64,000 nucleotides of DNA from Bacillus sp. B-jedd (GTDB taxonomy: Bacteria > Bacillota > Bacilli > Bacillales > Cytobacillaceae). The stretch spans positions 3,121,001-3,185,000 of the forward strand of contig NZ_CCXR01000001.1 in assembly GCF_000821085.1 (NCBI RefSeq), in the 5' to 3' direction. Position 1 is the stretch's first letter; every line of letters begins with the position of its first letter. The notes below the pieces were generated by a model, which was given only the letters and a program-made list of their open reading frames with translations, ran no database searches and was not told where the DNA came from. This document shows, piece after piece, positions 42,388-51,763 of the stretch. Both the position numbers and the translations under genes were made by a program.

Positions 42388-42726
42388 ATGCATTTTTATC
42401 ACTATCCTTATCCATACAGCCGCGCCTTTCCCCACCCTGGAGTTTTTCCCCCGGTCAATCCGGATAGATTCATGACTTCGGCCAGGGCGCTACGGCCAGT
42501 TCTTTCAGAAGCTGGCATACTGGCTAACAGGATTGCCACATCACGGGATTTTTCAAGGAGGATTATGGACGCCGCCCAGCAATCAAAGACCGAGACGGTG
42601 AAGAATCTGATTGTTTCCGCTGGAATCAGGAAGGATGTCAGGGTCACCTATAATCCCGATGTCATCATAATTGACCTGATTGAGCAGGACTGTTGCAAAA
42701 TAACTCTATCGTTAAAATGGCGGTGA
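42388..42726 (+). CDS. Hypothetical protein, YuzC-like
   Basis: 112 residues. A Tyr/Pro/His-rich N-terminus (MHFYHYPYPYSRAFPHPG) is followed by a helical and then beta-type part that ends VTYNPDVIIIDLIEQDCCKI. The pattern resembles the spore-former YuzC group, by recollection only. Start at 42388 with AAAGGATGTGTATCC upstream. Confidence 0.6.
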   Translation: MHFYHYPYPYSRAFPHPGVFPPVNPDRFMTSARALRPVLSEAGILANRIATSRDFSRRIMDAAQQSKTETVKNLIVSAGIRKDVRVTYNPDVIIIDLIEQDCCKITLSLKWR

Positions 42727-42790
42727 TGGAACCTTCCCAAGTTTGTATCCTATTACCATTAATGGTACCACATTCAGCAAGGGATTAAAA

Positions 42791-42821
42791 AGAGAAGGCT
42801 GCGCCTTTTAGGCCAGCCCTC
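42791..42821 (-). terminator. Terminator after the Tyr/Gly/Pro-rich gene
   Basis: GGCTGGCC/GGCGCAGCC stem with a T-rich run on the minus strand. Confidence 0.55.
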
Positions 42822-42832
42822 CACATGGGTGG

Positions 42833-43027
42833 TTAATAAAATGGATAGCCGCCGTAACCGAAGCCATATGGCGGAAAAGCGGCAGGCGGAAAATACGGGT
42901 ACGGTGCAAATGGCCTTGGAAAAAACAGCGCACTGCCCAATACCCCGCCAAGCAGCCCACCTATGAACGGACCTGCGAAAAATCGCTGATCTCCCCCGTA
43001 ATAGTGCTGATTCCTCATGTCATACAT
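42833..43027 (-). CDS. Small Tyr/Pro/Gly-rich protein, likely spore-related
   Basis: 64 residues: a short polar head (MYDMRNQHYYGGDQRFFAG), a Gly-rich hydrophobic stretch PFIGGLLGGVLGSALFF, and a Pro/Tyr-rich tail ending GYGGYPFY. This composition is typical of small coat or spore-surface proteins. The ATG at 43027 has GGAGGGACCCGG upstream; a longer in-frame version from 43156 enters the repeat and is rejected. Confidence 0.65.
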   Translation of the reverse strand: MYDMRNQHYYGGDQRFFAGPFIGGLLGGVLGSALFFPRPFAPYPYFPPAAFPPYGFGYGGYPFY

Positions 43028-43084
43028 CCGGGTCCCTCCTTCTTTATTACATGCCCTCCTTATTTCATATGCAAAAAAGGGCTC

Positions 43085-43545
43085 CTCGGAGTGGGCGGTA
43101 GCATTTTTTGCAGAATGGACAAAATAAGAAAAGCGCAAGCGCCTCGGGACATGCAAAAACCGCCTCGGGACAGACCAAGAGCGTCTGTCCCTGCGATGCT
43201 AATTCAGGGGAGCTTTCCTTTATGTCCCTGCGAAGATGCTTCCAGGAAGCCTTCCTTTATGTTCAGCGCCGCATGGACTGGAGGGAAGCAGCTTCTTGAA
43301 TAACTCCCTCGTAGCTTTGCGACGAGCTGAAGAAAGCTTCCTCGAATATACTTTGGCGCAGGAGCACCAACCCCACATAAAGGAAACACGATAAGCGTTA
43401 GCGAATCGATGTTGACTTATCGTAGCGAGGGGACCGAAGTACACTAGGCGCTAGGCGCTCCTCGGAAAAGAAAAACACTTTTCCTTCGTGCGATGCTATG
43501 CTGCCGCAGCTTCCCTGTGGAGCTAGACAAATTTTATACATTCTT
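43085..43545. repeat. GC-rich dispersed repeat (second type), between a small gene and pepA
   Basis: Holds GAAAAGCGCAAGCGCCTCGG near the left end, AGCTTTGCGACGAG, GGCGCAGGAGCA, AAGCGTTAGCG and an end (43487-43531) that matches, in reverse, the second insertion in the repeat at 24.0 kb (TTCGTGCGATGCT, GCCGCAGCTTCCCTGTGGA). Open frames in it have no ribosome binding sites and are not counted as genes. It fills the 590-base gap upstream of the terminator of pepA. Confidence 0.75.
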
Positions 43546-43558
43546 ATCTTTTAAAAAA

Positions 43559-43583
43559 GCCCCTGGACTAAGTCCAGGGGCTA
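43559..43583 (-). terminator. Terminator after pepA
   Basis: AGCCCCTGGACT/AGTCCAGGGGCT perfect stem followed on the minus strand by TTTTTTA. Confidence 0.9.
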
Positions 43584-43617
43584 CGTACAAAAGGAATAAA
43601 TCCATTCTCAGGTTACC

Positions 43618-45126
43618 TTATTTTGATAGAGTCTCGAAACGCTCGACGAACAAAGCGAGAGTTCTCGTCATCGCACCAGTAGCACCGGCAGGTCCAAGAT
43701 CGCTTCCTTTCGAGGAAGTCGCGGTACCGGCGATATCGAGATGGACCCACGGAGTCCCTTCGGCAAATTCACCGACAAACGCACCGCCCATTACCGCATG
43801 GCCTTCTGAACCAGGTGAATTGTTCAAATCGGCAATTTTGCTGCCGCGTACCCGCTCCAGATCTTTTTCAAAAATAGGCAGCTGCCACATTTGCTCGCCC
43901 GCTTCGAAGGCAGCCTCGAGGACCTGTTCATAAAGCGCTTCGTTATTTGTCATCGCGCCAGTTGTGTGAAGGCCGAGGGCAGTGATAACGCCCCCAGTCA
44001 GGGTTGCCACATCGACAAGGTATTTCGCCCCGTGATGCTTCGCATAGGTCATTGCATCAGCAAGAACGAGACGGCCTTCTGCGTCTGTATTGAGCACTTC
44101 AACCGTCTTCCCGCTCATTGTTGTAATCACATCATCCGGTTTCAGCGCTTTGCCGCTGATCATATTGTCCGTTGACGGAATAACCGCAACGACATTCTGC
44201 TCAGGCTTCAGCTCGCCGATGATTTCCATTGCGCCGAGTACCGCGGCTGCTCCGCCCATATCTGTTTTCATGCCGACAATGCCTGTTTTCGTCTTGATTG
44301 AATAACCGCCTGTATCAAATGTAATCCCTTTACCAACAAGGCCGATGGCATCTTCCCAGTCTTCCTTGCCCTGATACTTAAGGACAATCATCCGAGGGGG
44401 TTCTTCAGATCCCTGGTTGACTGCGAGCAGGCCGCCCATGCCAAGCTTCTTGATTTCTTCAAGGCCGAGAATTTCCGTCTCGAAACCATACTTTTCACCA
44501 AGCTCCCGTGCATAATCCGCCAAGTCGGAAGCCTCAAGGAGATTGCCTGGCGTGTTGACAAGTGTCCTTGCGGAATTAGTGCCTTTCCCATACGCAAATC
44601 CCACTTCAAGAGCAGCGCGGATCGCTTCTTCATCCGGGGAGCCGGAATAAACAGTGAGGCTTTCCAGTTTTCTTTGGGGTTCATTAGGCTTTTGCTTGTA
44701 GCCTTCGAATTGATAGGAAGCCAAGGTGAATGCCTCGCTGACCGCAAAGGCCGCATCTTCGGCCCCCACATCGTCTGTAAGGAACGAATCAAGGTAAAGC
44801 GCCGCTTCTTCTTGCTTAGCGGCTTTCAGTGACTTAGATGCCCTTCCAAGAGCCTCACGCAGCTTATCGAATGTGAATTCTTTTTCGCGGCCCAGGCCGA
44901 CAAACCAGATTTTCACCGCGCCTGCTTTTCCGAAAGTATGTATTTTGCTTATCTCCTTCAGCTTTCCGGAGATATCACCGTTTTTAGCCAGGCCATTCAA
45001 TTGCCCTTCAAATAACTCATCAAGCGGAGCCAGGTTTCCTTCAAATTTAATTGGCTTGTCAAACAGGCCTACTAGTAAATTTTCATGGCTGGCTGAAAAA
45101 TCAACCTCGTTTTTTACTTTGAACAT
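43618..45126 (-). CDS. pepA: Leucyl aminopeptidase (M17)
   Basis: 502 residues. The C-terminal catalytic domain has the M17 metal-binding segments [34 protein letters not shown] and the signature [18 protein letters not shown]; the N-terminal domain is the usual macro-like one. It removes N-terminal residues from cytosolic peptides. It corresponds to B. subtilis yuiE. The ATG at 45126 has GGAGG seven bases upstream. Confidence 0.95.
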   Translation of the reverse strand: MFKVKNEVDFSASHENLLVGLFDKPIKFEGNLAPLDELFEGQLNGLAKNGDISGKLKEISKIHTFGKAGAVKIWFVGLGREKEFTFDKLREALGRASKSLKAAKQEEAALYLDSFLTDDVGAEDAAFAVSEAFTLASYQFEGYKQKPNEPQRKLESLTVYSGSPDEEAIRAALEVGFAYGKGTNSARTLVNTPGNLLEASDLADYARELGEKYGFETEILGLEEIKKLGMGGLLAVNQGSEEPPRMIVLKYQGKEDWEDAIGLVGKGITFDTGGYSIKTKTGIVGMKTDMGGAAAVLGAMEIIGELKPEQNVVAVIPSTDNMISGKALKPDDVITTMSGKTVEVLNTDAEGRLVLADAMTYAKHHGAKYLVDVATLTGGVITALGLHTTGAMTNNEALYEQVLEAAFEAGEQMWQLPIFEKDLERVRGSKIADLNNSPGSEGHAVMGGAFVGEFAEGTPWVHLDIAGTATSSKGSDLGPAGATGAMTRTLALFVERFETLSK

Positions 45127-45199
45127 GTCCAATCCTCCCTTTTGACTACTTTTTTATTATATCGAATGATTCTGAAAATCAATACACGTTTGCTTTCCC

Positions 45200-45577
45200 T
45201 TATTCCTCTAGATATAGGTAAAGTCGCGGCAAAGGCGGCAGTATATCGATTTCCTCATAGGGCACCCTGTCAATATGCACTGGGATAAGTGCCTGGCATA
45301 TCTCGATATACGTGATGACCTTTTCAAGATCCAGTCCCCAGTGCTTCGGCCTGTAGCCCTGCAAATAGTCATGGGCCGCCTGCATCATCACCCTTGCCCC
45401 CTTCACATTCCCATAGCCATAATGATACAGGGCCACACTCATCTGCAGAAGCCCCTTAAAAAATAAATTCCCCTTCTCCTCCATCCACATCTCCTCAAGA
45501 AGATCATGGCAAGTATAATAATCCCCCTCATTAAAATGAACAAAAAAGTCATAATACTCAGGCGGATAAAATTCCAA
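45200..45577 (-). CDS. DUF309 family protein
   Basis: 125 residues with FFVHFNEGDYYTCHDLLEEMW and FFKGLLQMSVALYHYGYGN, the hallmarks of the helical DUF309 family, whose function is unknown. The start appears to be TTG at 45577 with GGGGGGATGAGCA upstream. Confidence 0.85.
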   Translation of the reverse strand: MEFYPPEYYDFFVHFNEGDYYTCHDLLEEMWMEEKGNLFFKGLLQMSVALYHYGYGNVKGARVMMQAAHDYLQGYRPKHWGLDLEKVITYIEICQALIPVHIDRVPYEEIDILPPLPRLYLYLEE

Positions 45578-45694
45578 TGCTCATCCCCCCTACAAAAATC
45601 CCAATCCTTGTACTCCATCCATCATACCGCCCCCTTCCCATTTTGACGAGAAATGAAGCAGGGGGGCGGTGACACTGGCTCACTTTTTCACCAT

Positions 45695-45757
45695 CCGAGT
45701 TATCCTTGATTGTTGATTCCCACTCCTGGGGCATGGTTTCAGCAGGGCAAAGCAACT
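45695..45757. repeat. Remnant of the first dispersed repeat
   Basis: GTTATCCTTGATTGTTGATT and then CCACTCCTGGGGCATG and GCAGGGCAAAGCA match the left end of the 23970 copy with scattered changes and then stop. Only one end remains. Confidence 0.75.
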
Positions 45758-45775
45758 GAGTCAAAAATAAAAAAA

Positions 45776-45797
45776 CCGGCAGTTTGAACTGCCGGCC
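45776..45797 (-). terminator. Terminator after yuiC
   Basis: CCGGCAGTTTGAACTGCCGG, with TTTTTTTATTTTT on the minus strand. Confidence 0.9.
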
Positions 45798-45809
45798 ACA
45801 TTCCTGTTT

Positions 45810-46529
45810 TTATTTTTTTTCTGACTTTATGTACTGTTGGCGGAATACTTGAAGTGATTCTGTTTCGTTCATGGTAATGAGTTCTTTTTCAGTAAGCTTG
45901 CCTTCGCCCATTTTGATAACGAACACTTCAACCTTCTTTTTGCCCCAATGTTTAAAAACTTCATCCACTGTATCATAGTACAAGTCGAGCTTATGCCCTT
46001 TAATTGCACTTCCGGTGTCAGCGACCACCCCATACCCGTAATCCGGGATGAAAAGAACAGTCCCGATCGGAAAGACTCTTGGATCGGCTGCGATGGTGGA
46101 AAACAAATCACGTTTTACCTTTACTCCAGAGTATGTAATTCCATAAGCTGGGTGGCTTTTATCTTTACCGGTAGATTCGACCCCTGCCGTATAGCCTGTC
46201 GCGATGACAGTCTTTTTATTATATTGGCTCCAGTCGATTGCATCTTCCAACTTTGGCGGAGCTCCCGCCACTGCTTCACTTGATGAAATTAAGTGTTCAC
46301 TTTTTACAGCATGCTTGATTTTTTTAAGAGTTAATCCAACAGACTTAAATTTATGGGCAAAAAAAGATTGAATGCTTTCTTCATTTTCTGGGGCCTCACG
46401 TCCAGGTCCAGCGTAGGATACGAGCATTTTTGCTTCTACACCCGAGATGGATTGGAAAGTAGTTGAGAGCGCCAAGACAAATAAAATTGCCATGGCAAAC
46501 CCTTTGGCCCATGTTTTAATTAGGTTCAT
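45810..46529 (-). CDS. yuiC: YuiC-like exported 3D-domain protein
   Basis: 239 residues from ATG at 46529. An N-terminal signal or anchor ([20 protein letters not shown]) is followed by a linker and a C-terminal 3D domain with [24 protein letters not shown] and [10 protein letters not shown], three conserved Asp. 3D (Rpf2/MltA-like) domains cleave glycan strands as lytic transglycosylases in spore outgrowth and resuscitation factors. GGGAGGAGTG lies upstream. Confidence 0.85.
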   Translation of the reverse strand: MNLIKTWAKGFAMAILFVLALSTTFQSISGVEAKMLVSYAGPGREAPENEESIQSFFAHKFKSVGLTLKKIKHAVKSEHLISSSEAVAGAPPKLEDAIDWSQYNKKTVIATGYTAGVESTGKDKSHPAYGITYSGVKVKRDLFSTIAADPRVFPIGTVLFIPDYGYGVVADTGSAIKGHKLDLYYDTVDEVFKHWGKKKVEVFVIKMGEGKLTEKELITMNETESLQVFRQQYIKSEKK

Positions 46530-46641
46530 AAATTTTTTCACTCCTCCCAAGACAATCTTCCCCAAGAAACAGGAAGATATTCATAAAAGGAGTAAAAAAA
46601 TCTTTTTTCACAGGTAAATTTGCCTATACGGACATAAAAAA

Positions 46642-46666
46642 AGCCTTTTCCACGAAAGAAAAGGCT
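46642..46666 (-). terminator. Terminator after yuiB
   Basis: AGCCTTTTC/GAAAAGGCT stem with seven T on the minus strand. Confidence 0.85.
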
Positions 46667-46982
46667 AGAACATTTGGTATCCGTTTTTTCTCAAAAGCCT
46701 GATTGCAAAGCCTGCGGCAATCGCCCCTGCCATTCCGCTAGAAAGGATGATAATATCCGCGGAAGCGAGTGAGATGAGCTGGCGGCCAAGCTCAGTAAAA
46801 GCTTCCCTGCTATTTGTAAAGTACTCTATAAAGCGGACTTTATCGACAATCAACAACACAACGATTGGATAAATAATCGCCATAATCCATGACATTCTTA
46901 ACAGCATATTTAGCAAAAAACCAATTCCAAAAAATAAAACAAAAAATAACAGCATAGAAATGACTAATTCGACAATACTCAT
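46665..46982 (-). CDS. yuiB: YuiB-like membrane protein
   Basis: 105 residues with three hydrophobic helices (LVISMLLFFVLFFGIGFLL, IMAIIYPIVVLLIV and IIILSSGMAGAIAAGFAI). It fits YuiB by length, topology and position next to yuiC and yuiA. Function unknown. Confidence 0.8.
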   Translation of the reverse strand: MSIVELVISMLLFFVLFFGIGFLLNMLLRMSWIMAIIYPIVVLLIVDKVRFIEYFTNSREAFTELGRQLISLASADIIILSSGMAGAIAAGFAIRLLRKNGYQMF

Positions 46983-47071
46983 GCAACTTCCCCCTCAAGC
47001 ACTCAAGTCTAGTTTACTTAAGGCTCCCAGGGTAGTCAAATAGAAAAGCGCAAACGCCCGGTTAGCGTCTT

Positions 47072-47197
47072 TTATTCCTTCCTCTTTCCGGACCCGCCGC
47101 AGCAAGTGCAGGTTTCCGACCCTCCCAGGAGCAGTTGGAAATACCCATTTCCTCCACAATACATACAATTCTTCGCATCCACTTTTGTCGTTTTCAC
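47072..47197 (-). CDS. yuiA: YuiA-like 41-residue zinc-finger protein
   Basis: GTG at 47197 with GGGGAGATTCTAA upstream opens a 41-residue frame with CMYCGGNGYFQL and CTCCGGSGKRKE, i.e. two CxxC(GGxG) knuckles as in the DnaJ zinc domain, so it very likely binds one zinc ion. The name rests on position beside yuiB and yuiC and on the motif. Too short for most gene callers. Its downstream flank carries GAAAAGCGCAAACGCCCGG, like the edge of the 43.1 kb repeat. Confidence 0.8.
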   Translation of the reverse strand: MKTTKVDAKNCMYCGGNGYFQLLLGGSETCTCCGGSGKRKE

Positions 47198-47394
47198 TTA
47201 GAATCTCCCCTTTAGAAAACTTAATTTTCTGATAATATAACAGGATTATATGAAAACGAAAAGAAGGATATTCCGGCGATTTCGGCTAATGTAAACGCAT
47301 ACATTACATTCAGGCTCGCTCATTCTCCTAATACCTTAAATTTACTGAAAATTTAAAAAATACTTTTGTTTAATGTTTATTCCTTTTCCTCAGC

Positions 47395-47883
47395 TTAAAA
47401 AAATAGTTTATATTGCGTGTAGCCAAAATCATTTCCAGGATTAAGCCCCTCTTTGCCAGGAATGTTTTGCAGGTTGCCAAGTCCGATTAGATAGTGAATT
47501 AAAACTGAAGCATCCTTATCTTCCATTAACTCTTCGGGAGACAAGTATGAAATTTCAACTATCTCATTTTCCTGGCGTTTGATCACACCGCCTTTTTCCT
47601 CTTCAAGCAAAAACAGAAGAAGATTATCACTGAACTCCATTCCAATGACACCGGTCCGCAGGCCAATCAATCCTTTTACTGTGCATTCAAGACCGGTTTC
47701 TTCTTTCACTTCCCTTACTGCTGCTTCATCAGCCGTTTCGCCCTCATCCACAAATCCGGCAGGAAGTGACCACTTGCCCTTCAGGCCTCCATAGCTCTTT
47801 TTCACAACAAGCCACTTACCCTGCTCTGAAATAACGAGGCCCGCCGCCGCCAGCCATACTTTCCCGCGCTTATTGGACGACAT
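47395..47883 (-). CDS. Nudix hydrolase
   Basis: 162 residues with a full Nudix box, [20 protein letters not shown] followed by TGL, near residue 45. It hydrolyses a nucleoside diphosphate linked to another moiety; substrate unknown. ATG at 47883 (AAAGGATGGGTTTG upstream) is preferred to 47919. Confidence 0.9.
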   Translation of the reverse strand: MSSNKRGKVWLAAAGLVISEQGKWLVVKKSYGGLKGKWSLPAGFVDEGETADEAAVREVKEETGLECTVKGLIGLRTGVIGMEFSDNLLLFLLEEEKGGVIKRQENEIVEISYLSPEELMEDKDASVLIHYLIGLGNLQNIPGKEGLNPGNDFGYTQYKLFF

Positions 47884-47963
47884 CAAACCCATCCTTTCAA
47901 GAAAACATCTTAGATTCAATCTCTATAGGTATTATTGCATAAAAATATGGCTAAACAGTAAAA

Positions 47964-47983
47964 AGGGCAGATTGCTCTGCCCT
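47964..47983 (-). terminator. Terminator after yumB
   Basis: AGGGCAG/CTGCCCT stem with TTTTTA on the minus strand. Confidence 0.8.
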
Positions 47984-47990
47984 CAAGTCA

Positions 47991-49208
47991 TTAAAGAATA
48001 TTGAACTTCCCTTTTTTCAAAACAAGCCCTGCTCCGCCCAAAAGATAGAGGGAACGGTTATCGATGACCTTTTTCATAAACGCCGCTTTGGCACCTGTCA
48101 GCTTTTTGCCGTATACGACGCCAATGGCATCGTCCTCGCCGAGTGAGCAGACAGTTCCCTTAATATCAGGGGCAAAGTTTTCAAGCTCAGCCTTGCCGCG
48201 GATAAGGGCAGTAACGTTTTTCGCAACGACTTCCCCTTGCTGAATCGCAATTTGCGCTGTTGGAGGATAAGGCCTGTTGATTTCTTCGTTGATAATCAGC
48301 GAGCAGTCGCCAATGATGAAGATATCCTCGGATCCCGGTACACGAAGATCCGATTGGACTTTCACACGGCCACGCATCGCTTCAAACCCTGATTTTTCAA
48401 TGATCGAGCTGCCGCGGACGCCTGCTGCCCATACAACAGTGCCAGCCTTGATTTCCATTGTTTCATTTTCACCTTTTGCAACAATGATTCCTTCAGGGGT
48501 GCATTCCTTGATCGCTGTTCCAATCATGAATTCAACGCCCTTGCGCTCGAGTGCTGAAACTGCATAATCGACTAGATCTGGATCAAATCCTGGAAGCACA
48601 GTTGGAGCGGCCTCAACACAAACGACCCGCACCTTATTGAAATCAACATCGTACTCCTGGCAAAGTTTCGGAATCCTGTTTGCAAGTTCACCAAGAAACT
48701 CGATCCCTGTAAAACCTGCACCGCCGACAACAATTGTCAGGCGCTCGTCTTTCTTTTCTTCCTCAATTGTATAAGTGGCGAATTGATATTCAATATGCTC
48801 GCGGATTTGGCGGGCGGAATTGACATTTGTTATTCCAAAGGCAAATTCCTTCAAGCCTTTGATTCCGAAAGTTTCTGGCTCGGCACCCAGCGCTACAACG
48901 AGATAGTCATAGCTTACGTCTCCACTTTCAAGAATGACTTTCTTTTCTTCTTTATTAATTTCCACAACAGTCCCCTGTACGAATTCAACCTTATGCCGGT
49001 CAATTACACTGGTGATGTCGTATCGGACACGGTCATGGTGGAGCGTACCCGCAGAAGCTTCATGAAGCCAGGTCGTTTCATAATGGTAATCATTCTTGTT
49101 CACTAAAACAACTTCCGCTTCATTTGCTCCCAACATCTTTTGGAGTCGCACCGCTGTAATGAGCCCGCCGTAGCCAGCCCCGAGAATAACAATTTTAGGG
49201 ATTCTCAA
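47991..49208 (-). CDS. yumB: NADH dehydrogenase-like flavoprotein YumB
   Basis: 405 residues of the type II NADH dehydrogenase family: FAD fold [14 protein letters not shown] fold [16 protein letters not shown], and a C-terminal [13 protein letters not shown] motif. It would oxidise NADH and pass electrons to menaquinone at the membrane without pumping protons. The start is TTG at 49208: with GGTGGAAGTGATTGCG upstream, giving MRIPKIVIL at the N-terminus. The 517-base region to yumC carries a Rex/FNR-like site. Confidence 0.9.
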   Translation of the reverse strand: MRIPKIVILGAGYGGLITAVRLQKMLGANEAEVVLVNKNDYHYETTWLHEASAGTLHHDRVRYDITSVIDRHKVEFVQGTVVEINKEEKKVILESGDVSYDYLVVALGAEPETFGIKGLKEFAFGITNVNSARQIREHIEYQFATYTIEEEKKDERLTIVVGGAGFTGIEFLGELANRIPKLCQEYDVDFNKVRVVCVEAAPTVLPGFDPDLVDYAVSALERKGVEFMIGTAIKECTPEGIIVAKGENETMEIKAGTVVWAAGVRGSSIIEKSGFEAMRGRVKVQSDLRVPGSEDIFIIGDCSLIINEEINRPYPPTAQIAIQQGEVVAKNVTALIRGKAELENFAPDIKGTVCSLGEDDAIGVVYGKKLTGAKAAFMKKVIDNRSLYLLGGAGLVLKKGKFNIL

Positions 49209-49342
49209 CGCAATCACTTCCACCTTTACAATATTTTTTAGTCTCTTGCCTTTAACATTTGCTTTAGATGAACCATCTAGTAAAACAAAATTCGGTTTAT
49301 TTTCTGGGTGTCCGCATCAAGCAGCCGAAGATGAATTAAAGT

Positions 49343-49360
49343 TTGTGATTTTGTTCACTT
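49343..49360. promoter_or_regulatory. Rex- or FNR-like operator in the yumB-yumC divergent region
   Basis: TTGTGATTTTGTTCACTT resembles both the Rex site (TTGTGAA-N4-TTCACAA) and the FNR/CRP site (TGTGA-N6-TCACA). A second half-like site, TTGTCACAATTT, lies about 30 bases further right. The rest of 49209-49725 is AT-rich with no gene seen. Confidence 0.45.
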
Positions 49361-49725
49361 TATAGTTCAAAAAAATGTGCTGATTTTGTCACAATTTAGT
49401 AACATTATTTCCATATCCCATCTTATTCTTTTTCCAAATCATTTTCAAGGAAATTATTAATTTTCCCTGCTACTTTTAAATATTCCTATAATTCTTACTT
49501 TACCCCTTCCCATTTTTGGAAGATTATAAGCAAAATGAAAGGAAAATTGTTGTTTTCCTTTTCGTTTTCAGGAGTTTTTTCCTGTTTTTTCAATCCAGTT
49601 AATACCTCGTTGAAATTTCCAGCAAGCGTTTTCATTCTTAATTTTTCAGGTTGTGGCTTGTATTGACACAGTTGTGGTATGATAATCTGTGGACTACCTT
49701 TACTACTTTGCTGGGGGGATACGCA

Positions 49726-50718
49726 GTGCAAGAAGAACAAAAGGTTTATGATATTACAATTATCGGGGGAGGCCCTGTCGGCCTGTTTACCGCTTTTTAC
49801 GGCGGGATGAGGCAGGCTTCGGTTAAAATTATCGAGAGCCTTCCACAACTGGGCGGCCAATTGTCAGCGCTTTATCCTGAAAAATACATATATGATGTTG
49901 CCGGGTTCCCGAAGGTCCGCGCGCAGGAACTGGTTGACAACCTGAAAGAGCAGATGGCAAAATTCAACCCGGATGTCGCGCTTGAGCAGTCGGTTGAAAA
50001 GGTTGAGAAGCAGGCCGACGGCGTCTTCAAGCTAACAACCAACAAGGAAACACATTTTTCAAAAACCGTCATCATTACAGCTGGAAACGGGGCATTCCAG
50101 CCGCGCAGACTAGAACTCGACAGCGCCACGAAGTATGAAGGCAAAAACCTCCATTATTTCATTGATGATCTGAATCATTTTGCAGGAAAGAAAGTAGTGG
50201 TTTTCGGCGGGGGAGATTCAGCGGTCGACTGGGCGCTTATGCTTGAACCAATTGCTGAAAAGGTGACGATTGTCCACCGAAGGGACAAGTTCCGTGCGCA
50301 TGAACACAGTGTTGAAAATCTTCATAATTCCAAAGTCGAAATCAAGACTCCGTTTGTACCGGATGAATTGATCGGCGGCGATGAGATCAAGCAGGTGGTC
50401 ATCGCGAGCGCCGATGGCTCTTCCAGGGAAGCAATTGATGTAGACGCTGTTATAGTAAACTATGGCTTTGTATCGTCTCTTGGTCCTATTAAAGAATGGG
50501 GATTGGATATTGAAAAGAATTCCATCCTAGTCAATTCAAAAATGGAAACTACCGTACCAGGGATTTATGCCGCTGGAGACATCTGCACATACGATGGAAA
50601 GGTAAAGCTGATCGCCTGTGGATTTGGCGAAGCGCCAACCGCCGTCAATAACGCAAAAGCATATATTGATCCAAAGGCAAAGGTCCAGCCACTGCACAGC
50701 ACATCCATGTTCCAGTAA
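49726..50718 (+). CDS. yumC: Ferredoxin-NADP reductase, YumC type
   Basis: 330 residues of the thioredoxin-reductase-like FNR group: FAD motif [24 protein letters not shown] motif [17 protein letters not shown], and no CxxC disulfide. It moves electrons between NADPH and ferredoxin or flavodoxin. Start GTG at 49726 after CTGGGGGGATACGCA. It has its own terminator. Confidence 0.93.
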   Translation: MQEEQKVYDITIIGGGPVGLFTAFYGGMRQASVKIIESLPQLGGQLSALYPEKYIYDVAGFPKVRAQELVDNLKEQMAKFNPDVALEQSVEKVEKQADGVFKLTTNKETHFSKTVIITAGNGAFQPRRLELDSATKYEGKNLHYFIDDLNHFAGKKVVVFGGGDSAVDWALMLEPIAEKVTIVHRRDKFRAHEHSVENLHNSKVEIKTPFVPDELIGGDEIKQVVIASADGSSREAIDVDAVIVNYGFVSSLGPIKEWGLDIEKNSILVNSKMETTVPGIYAAGDICTYDGKVKLIACGFGEAPTAVNNAKAYIDPKAKVQPLHSTSMFQ

Positions 50719-50722
50719 TGCG

Positions 50723-50763
50723 AAGAGGCTTTCCCAAAATTAAACGGGATTGCCTCTTTTTTA
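50723..50763 (+). terminator. Terminator after yumC
   Basis: AAGAGGC/GCCTCTT stem followed by TTTT. Confidence 0.7.
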
Positions 50764-50787
50764 TATTTTATTAAAATCAACAAAAAA

Positions 50788-50810
50788 CCTCCCCACCAAA
50801 GTGGGAAGGC
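50788..50810 (-). terminator. Terminator after yutM
   Basis: CCTCCCCAC/GTGGGAAGG stem with TTTTTTG on the minus strand. Confidence 0.75.
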
Positions 50811-50847
50811 TTGAATTGAAATTTTCATTAGAGATGTTTGTAAGGAA

Positions 50848-51210
50848 TCAGCATTCCTCCGGCGTTCCTGTCTGGGTGGCCGTCCGGAATGAAGATCCGC
50901 ATCCGCATGAAGCGATGGCGTTCGGGTTTTCAATCGTGAATCCCCCGCCCATCATCGATTCTTTATAATCAATCTTTGTTCCATTAAGGATCGCGCTGCT
51001 GTCCTTATCGACTAGAATCTGAATGCCGAATTGCTCGAACAGAATATCGCCTTCACCTTTTTCCTGGTCAAAACCCATTCCGTATGAAAGGCCGCTGCAG
51101 CCGCCTCCCTTAACACCTACTCGCAGGAATGAACCTTCTTCTTCGTTTTGTTTCATCATATCCTTAATTTGAAGAGCCGCAGCTTCTGTCAGGTTGACAA
51201 TCTGGGTTTC
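50848..51210 (-). CDS. yutM: HesB/IscA-type Fe-S carrier, YutM
   Basis: 120 residues with the three cluster-binding Cys: GGGCSGLSYGM and C-terminal CGCGSSF. It carries and delivers Fe-S clusters (A-type carrier). Start ATG at 51210 after AAGGAGGGGATTAT. It lies in a block of redox and Fe-S genes with yuzB, yutI and the flavoproteins. Confidence 0.93.
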   Translation of the reverse strand, partial: ETQIVNLTEAAALQIKDMMKQNEEEGSFLRVGVKGGGCSGLSYGMGFDQEKGEGDILFEQFGIQILVDKDSSAILNGTKIDYKESMMGGGFTIENPNAIASCGCGSSFRTATQTGTPEEC

Positions 51211-51301
51211 CATATAATCCCCTCCTTTTGCTTCCCTTATCAATAGTATATTTCAGGCAGGTATCCATTCTCAACATGTCTGCCTATCGCCATCGCAATT
51301 A

Positions 51302-51541
51302 TTAAAACATTGGGTTCTCTTCCAGGTATTGATAAATATTTTCCACCAGTTCCTCAGGGGTATTGCCTGTCACAGGTTCCCCATTAACAAGGGCATACAT
51401 GGAAGAAGCGCACTTTCCGCAATATCCCAGGCACCCATATTCAACGATATCAAGATTGGGATCCCGCTGGAGCTGCTCCAGTGCGGCTTGGGCGCCGCTG
51501 GCAAGATTACTGATGCAAAATTCTATTATTGGCTTAATCAT
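51302..51541 (-). CDS. yuzB: YuzB-like DUF1450 protein
   Basis: 79 residues with Cys in FCISN and in [12 protein letters not shown], the DUF1450 pattern of a small thioredoxin-like or Fe-S-like protein; function unproven. AGGTGAACCC before the ATG. It precedes, divergently, yutJ. Confidence 0.88.
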   Translation of the reverse strand: MIKPIIEFCISNLASGAQAALEQLQRDPNLDIVEYGCLGYCGKCASSMYALVNGEPVTGNTPEELVENIYQYLEENPMF

Positions 51542-51763
51542 GGGTTCACCTCATTTGTACACCATACTATCCTACCCCTTTTTCAGGAGGCAGTCAATTA
51601 ACACATTTCTATTACGATTGTCAATAAGGTAACTGAATTTGTTGAGATATTGCCATATTTTCGTTATACTCGTACTGAGCGAATGAACGTGTATGATTAT
51701 TATCCTGCAAAAATTTTGCCCGTACATTTTCTAATTTCGGCACAGACAAAAGGGGAATTTTTT

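Noticed and set aside
43108-43444. Open frames of 60-100 codons upstream of pepA
   Set aside because: Inside the second repeat type, low-quality composition, no ribosome binding site.
49495-49860. Minus-strand 121-codon frame
   Set aside because: Half of it is antisense to yumC and it has no ribosome binding site; the rest covers the promoter region of yumC.
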